Shown: in pieces, positions 4,936 through 5,160 of the stretch | Layout of the letters: each line of letters starts with the position of its first letter | Position numbering within the stretch: position 1 is the first letter of the stretch | Assembly (NCBI GenBank): GCA_023129265.1 | Contig: JAGMCJ010000036.1 | Location: 1-5,160 of the forward strand | Reading direction: 5' to 3' | Source of the DNA: Thermoplasmata archaeon | Lineage (GTDB): Archaea; Thermoplasmatota; Thermoplasmata; RBG-16-68-12; JAGMCJ01 | DNA: 5,160 bases | Translations under genes and position numbers: made by a program | Notes under the pieces: model-generated | The model's input: only the letters and a program-made list of their open reading frames with translations | What the model was told of the DNA's origin: nothing | Databases searched by the model: none

Positions 4936-5160
4936 TCGAATTTCCCGAGACTCAATCTTCCCTTGTCTAGTATGATTATTCCGTCTACCTCGACTGTCGG
5001 ATGAAGGATCGTTCCCGCAAAGTCGAACGTGCTGTCGTTGTCTCCCCCGAGAGAGAGGTTGTCGCCGATGCCTATGGAGGCCGCTCCCAGAACGGTCTGG
5101 TCGTCGAAGTAGCCAATCACCTGCGCTTTCGGGTTTATCCCGATGCTGAAGCGGGCTATC
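4932..5160 (-). CDS. M29 (aminopeptidase T-like) family protein, C-terminal part, partial
   Basis: The frame is open to the window edge and ends at TAG (4932-4934), leaving about 75 residues. The pattern of ARFSIGINPKA, a DDQ segment, GIGDN, a GG, an N-D-S stretch, then PTVEVDG and a final GR-containing strand matches the C-terminal region of M29 aminopeptidases (aminopeptidase T / leucyl aminopeptidase type). The metal-binding positions of that family appear changed. The His before the I-A-x-G strand is Ser (ASIGIG), and the H-x-D motif is replaced by D-F-A. The Glu expected near the start of the first strand is Arg. The protein may thus be a non-peptidase member, or this may be a divergent subfamily. 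An internal GTG at 5118-5120 is not the real start, because coding similarity continues upstream of it. The assignment is from pattern only. Confidence 0.6.
   Translation of the reverse strand, partial: IARFSIGINPKAQVIGYFDDQTVLGAASIGIGDNLSLGGDNDSTFDFAGTILHPTVEVDGIIILDKGRLSLGKFD

Overview
The window looks like a chromosomal segment of a euryarchaeal-type archaeon, most likely Thermoplasmatota (phylum inferred, not proven). Supporting signs are a tiaS-type tRNA(Ile2) agmatinylcytidine synthetase (an archaea-specific enzyme), perfect GAGGTG Shine-Dalgarno sites matching the archaeal 16S tail, TATAAATA boxes of archaeal type, and a RAD55/KaiC-like ATPase domain on a long coiled coil. No rRNA, tRNA, CRISPR, insertion sequence or phage gene was seen.

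Layout: six genes alternate strand at every step (+ - + - + -). (1) 1-132, +: the C-terminal 43 residues of a class III aminotransferase. (2) 133-1458, -: TiaS, with all expected domains but an apparent ATC start codon. (3) 1558-1977, +: a conserved archaeal-type protein of unknown function with a faint SecB-like look. (4) 1980-4562, -: an 860-residue protein made of a zinc ribbon, a double helix-hairpin-helix domain, four W-L motifs, about 400 residues of charged coiled coil and a C-terminal RecA/KaiC-like domain whose Walker B aspartate is replaced by arginine. (5) 4702-4935, +: a small unrecognised protein. (6) 4932 to the window edge, -: the C-terminal part of an M29 (aminopeptidase T-like) family protein that seems to lack the metal ligands.

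The three tail-to-tail junctions are extremely tight (0 nt gap, 2 nt gap, 4 nt overlap), so there is no room for separate terminators. The two head-to-head gaps (1459-1557 and 4563-4701) hold the promoters. No two adjacent genes share a strand, so there is no operon, and the window gives no evidence that these genes form one pathway. The most unusual elements are the coiled-coil pseudo-ATPase-like protein and the non-AUG start of tiaS.
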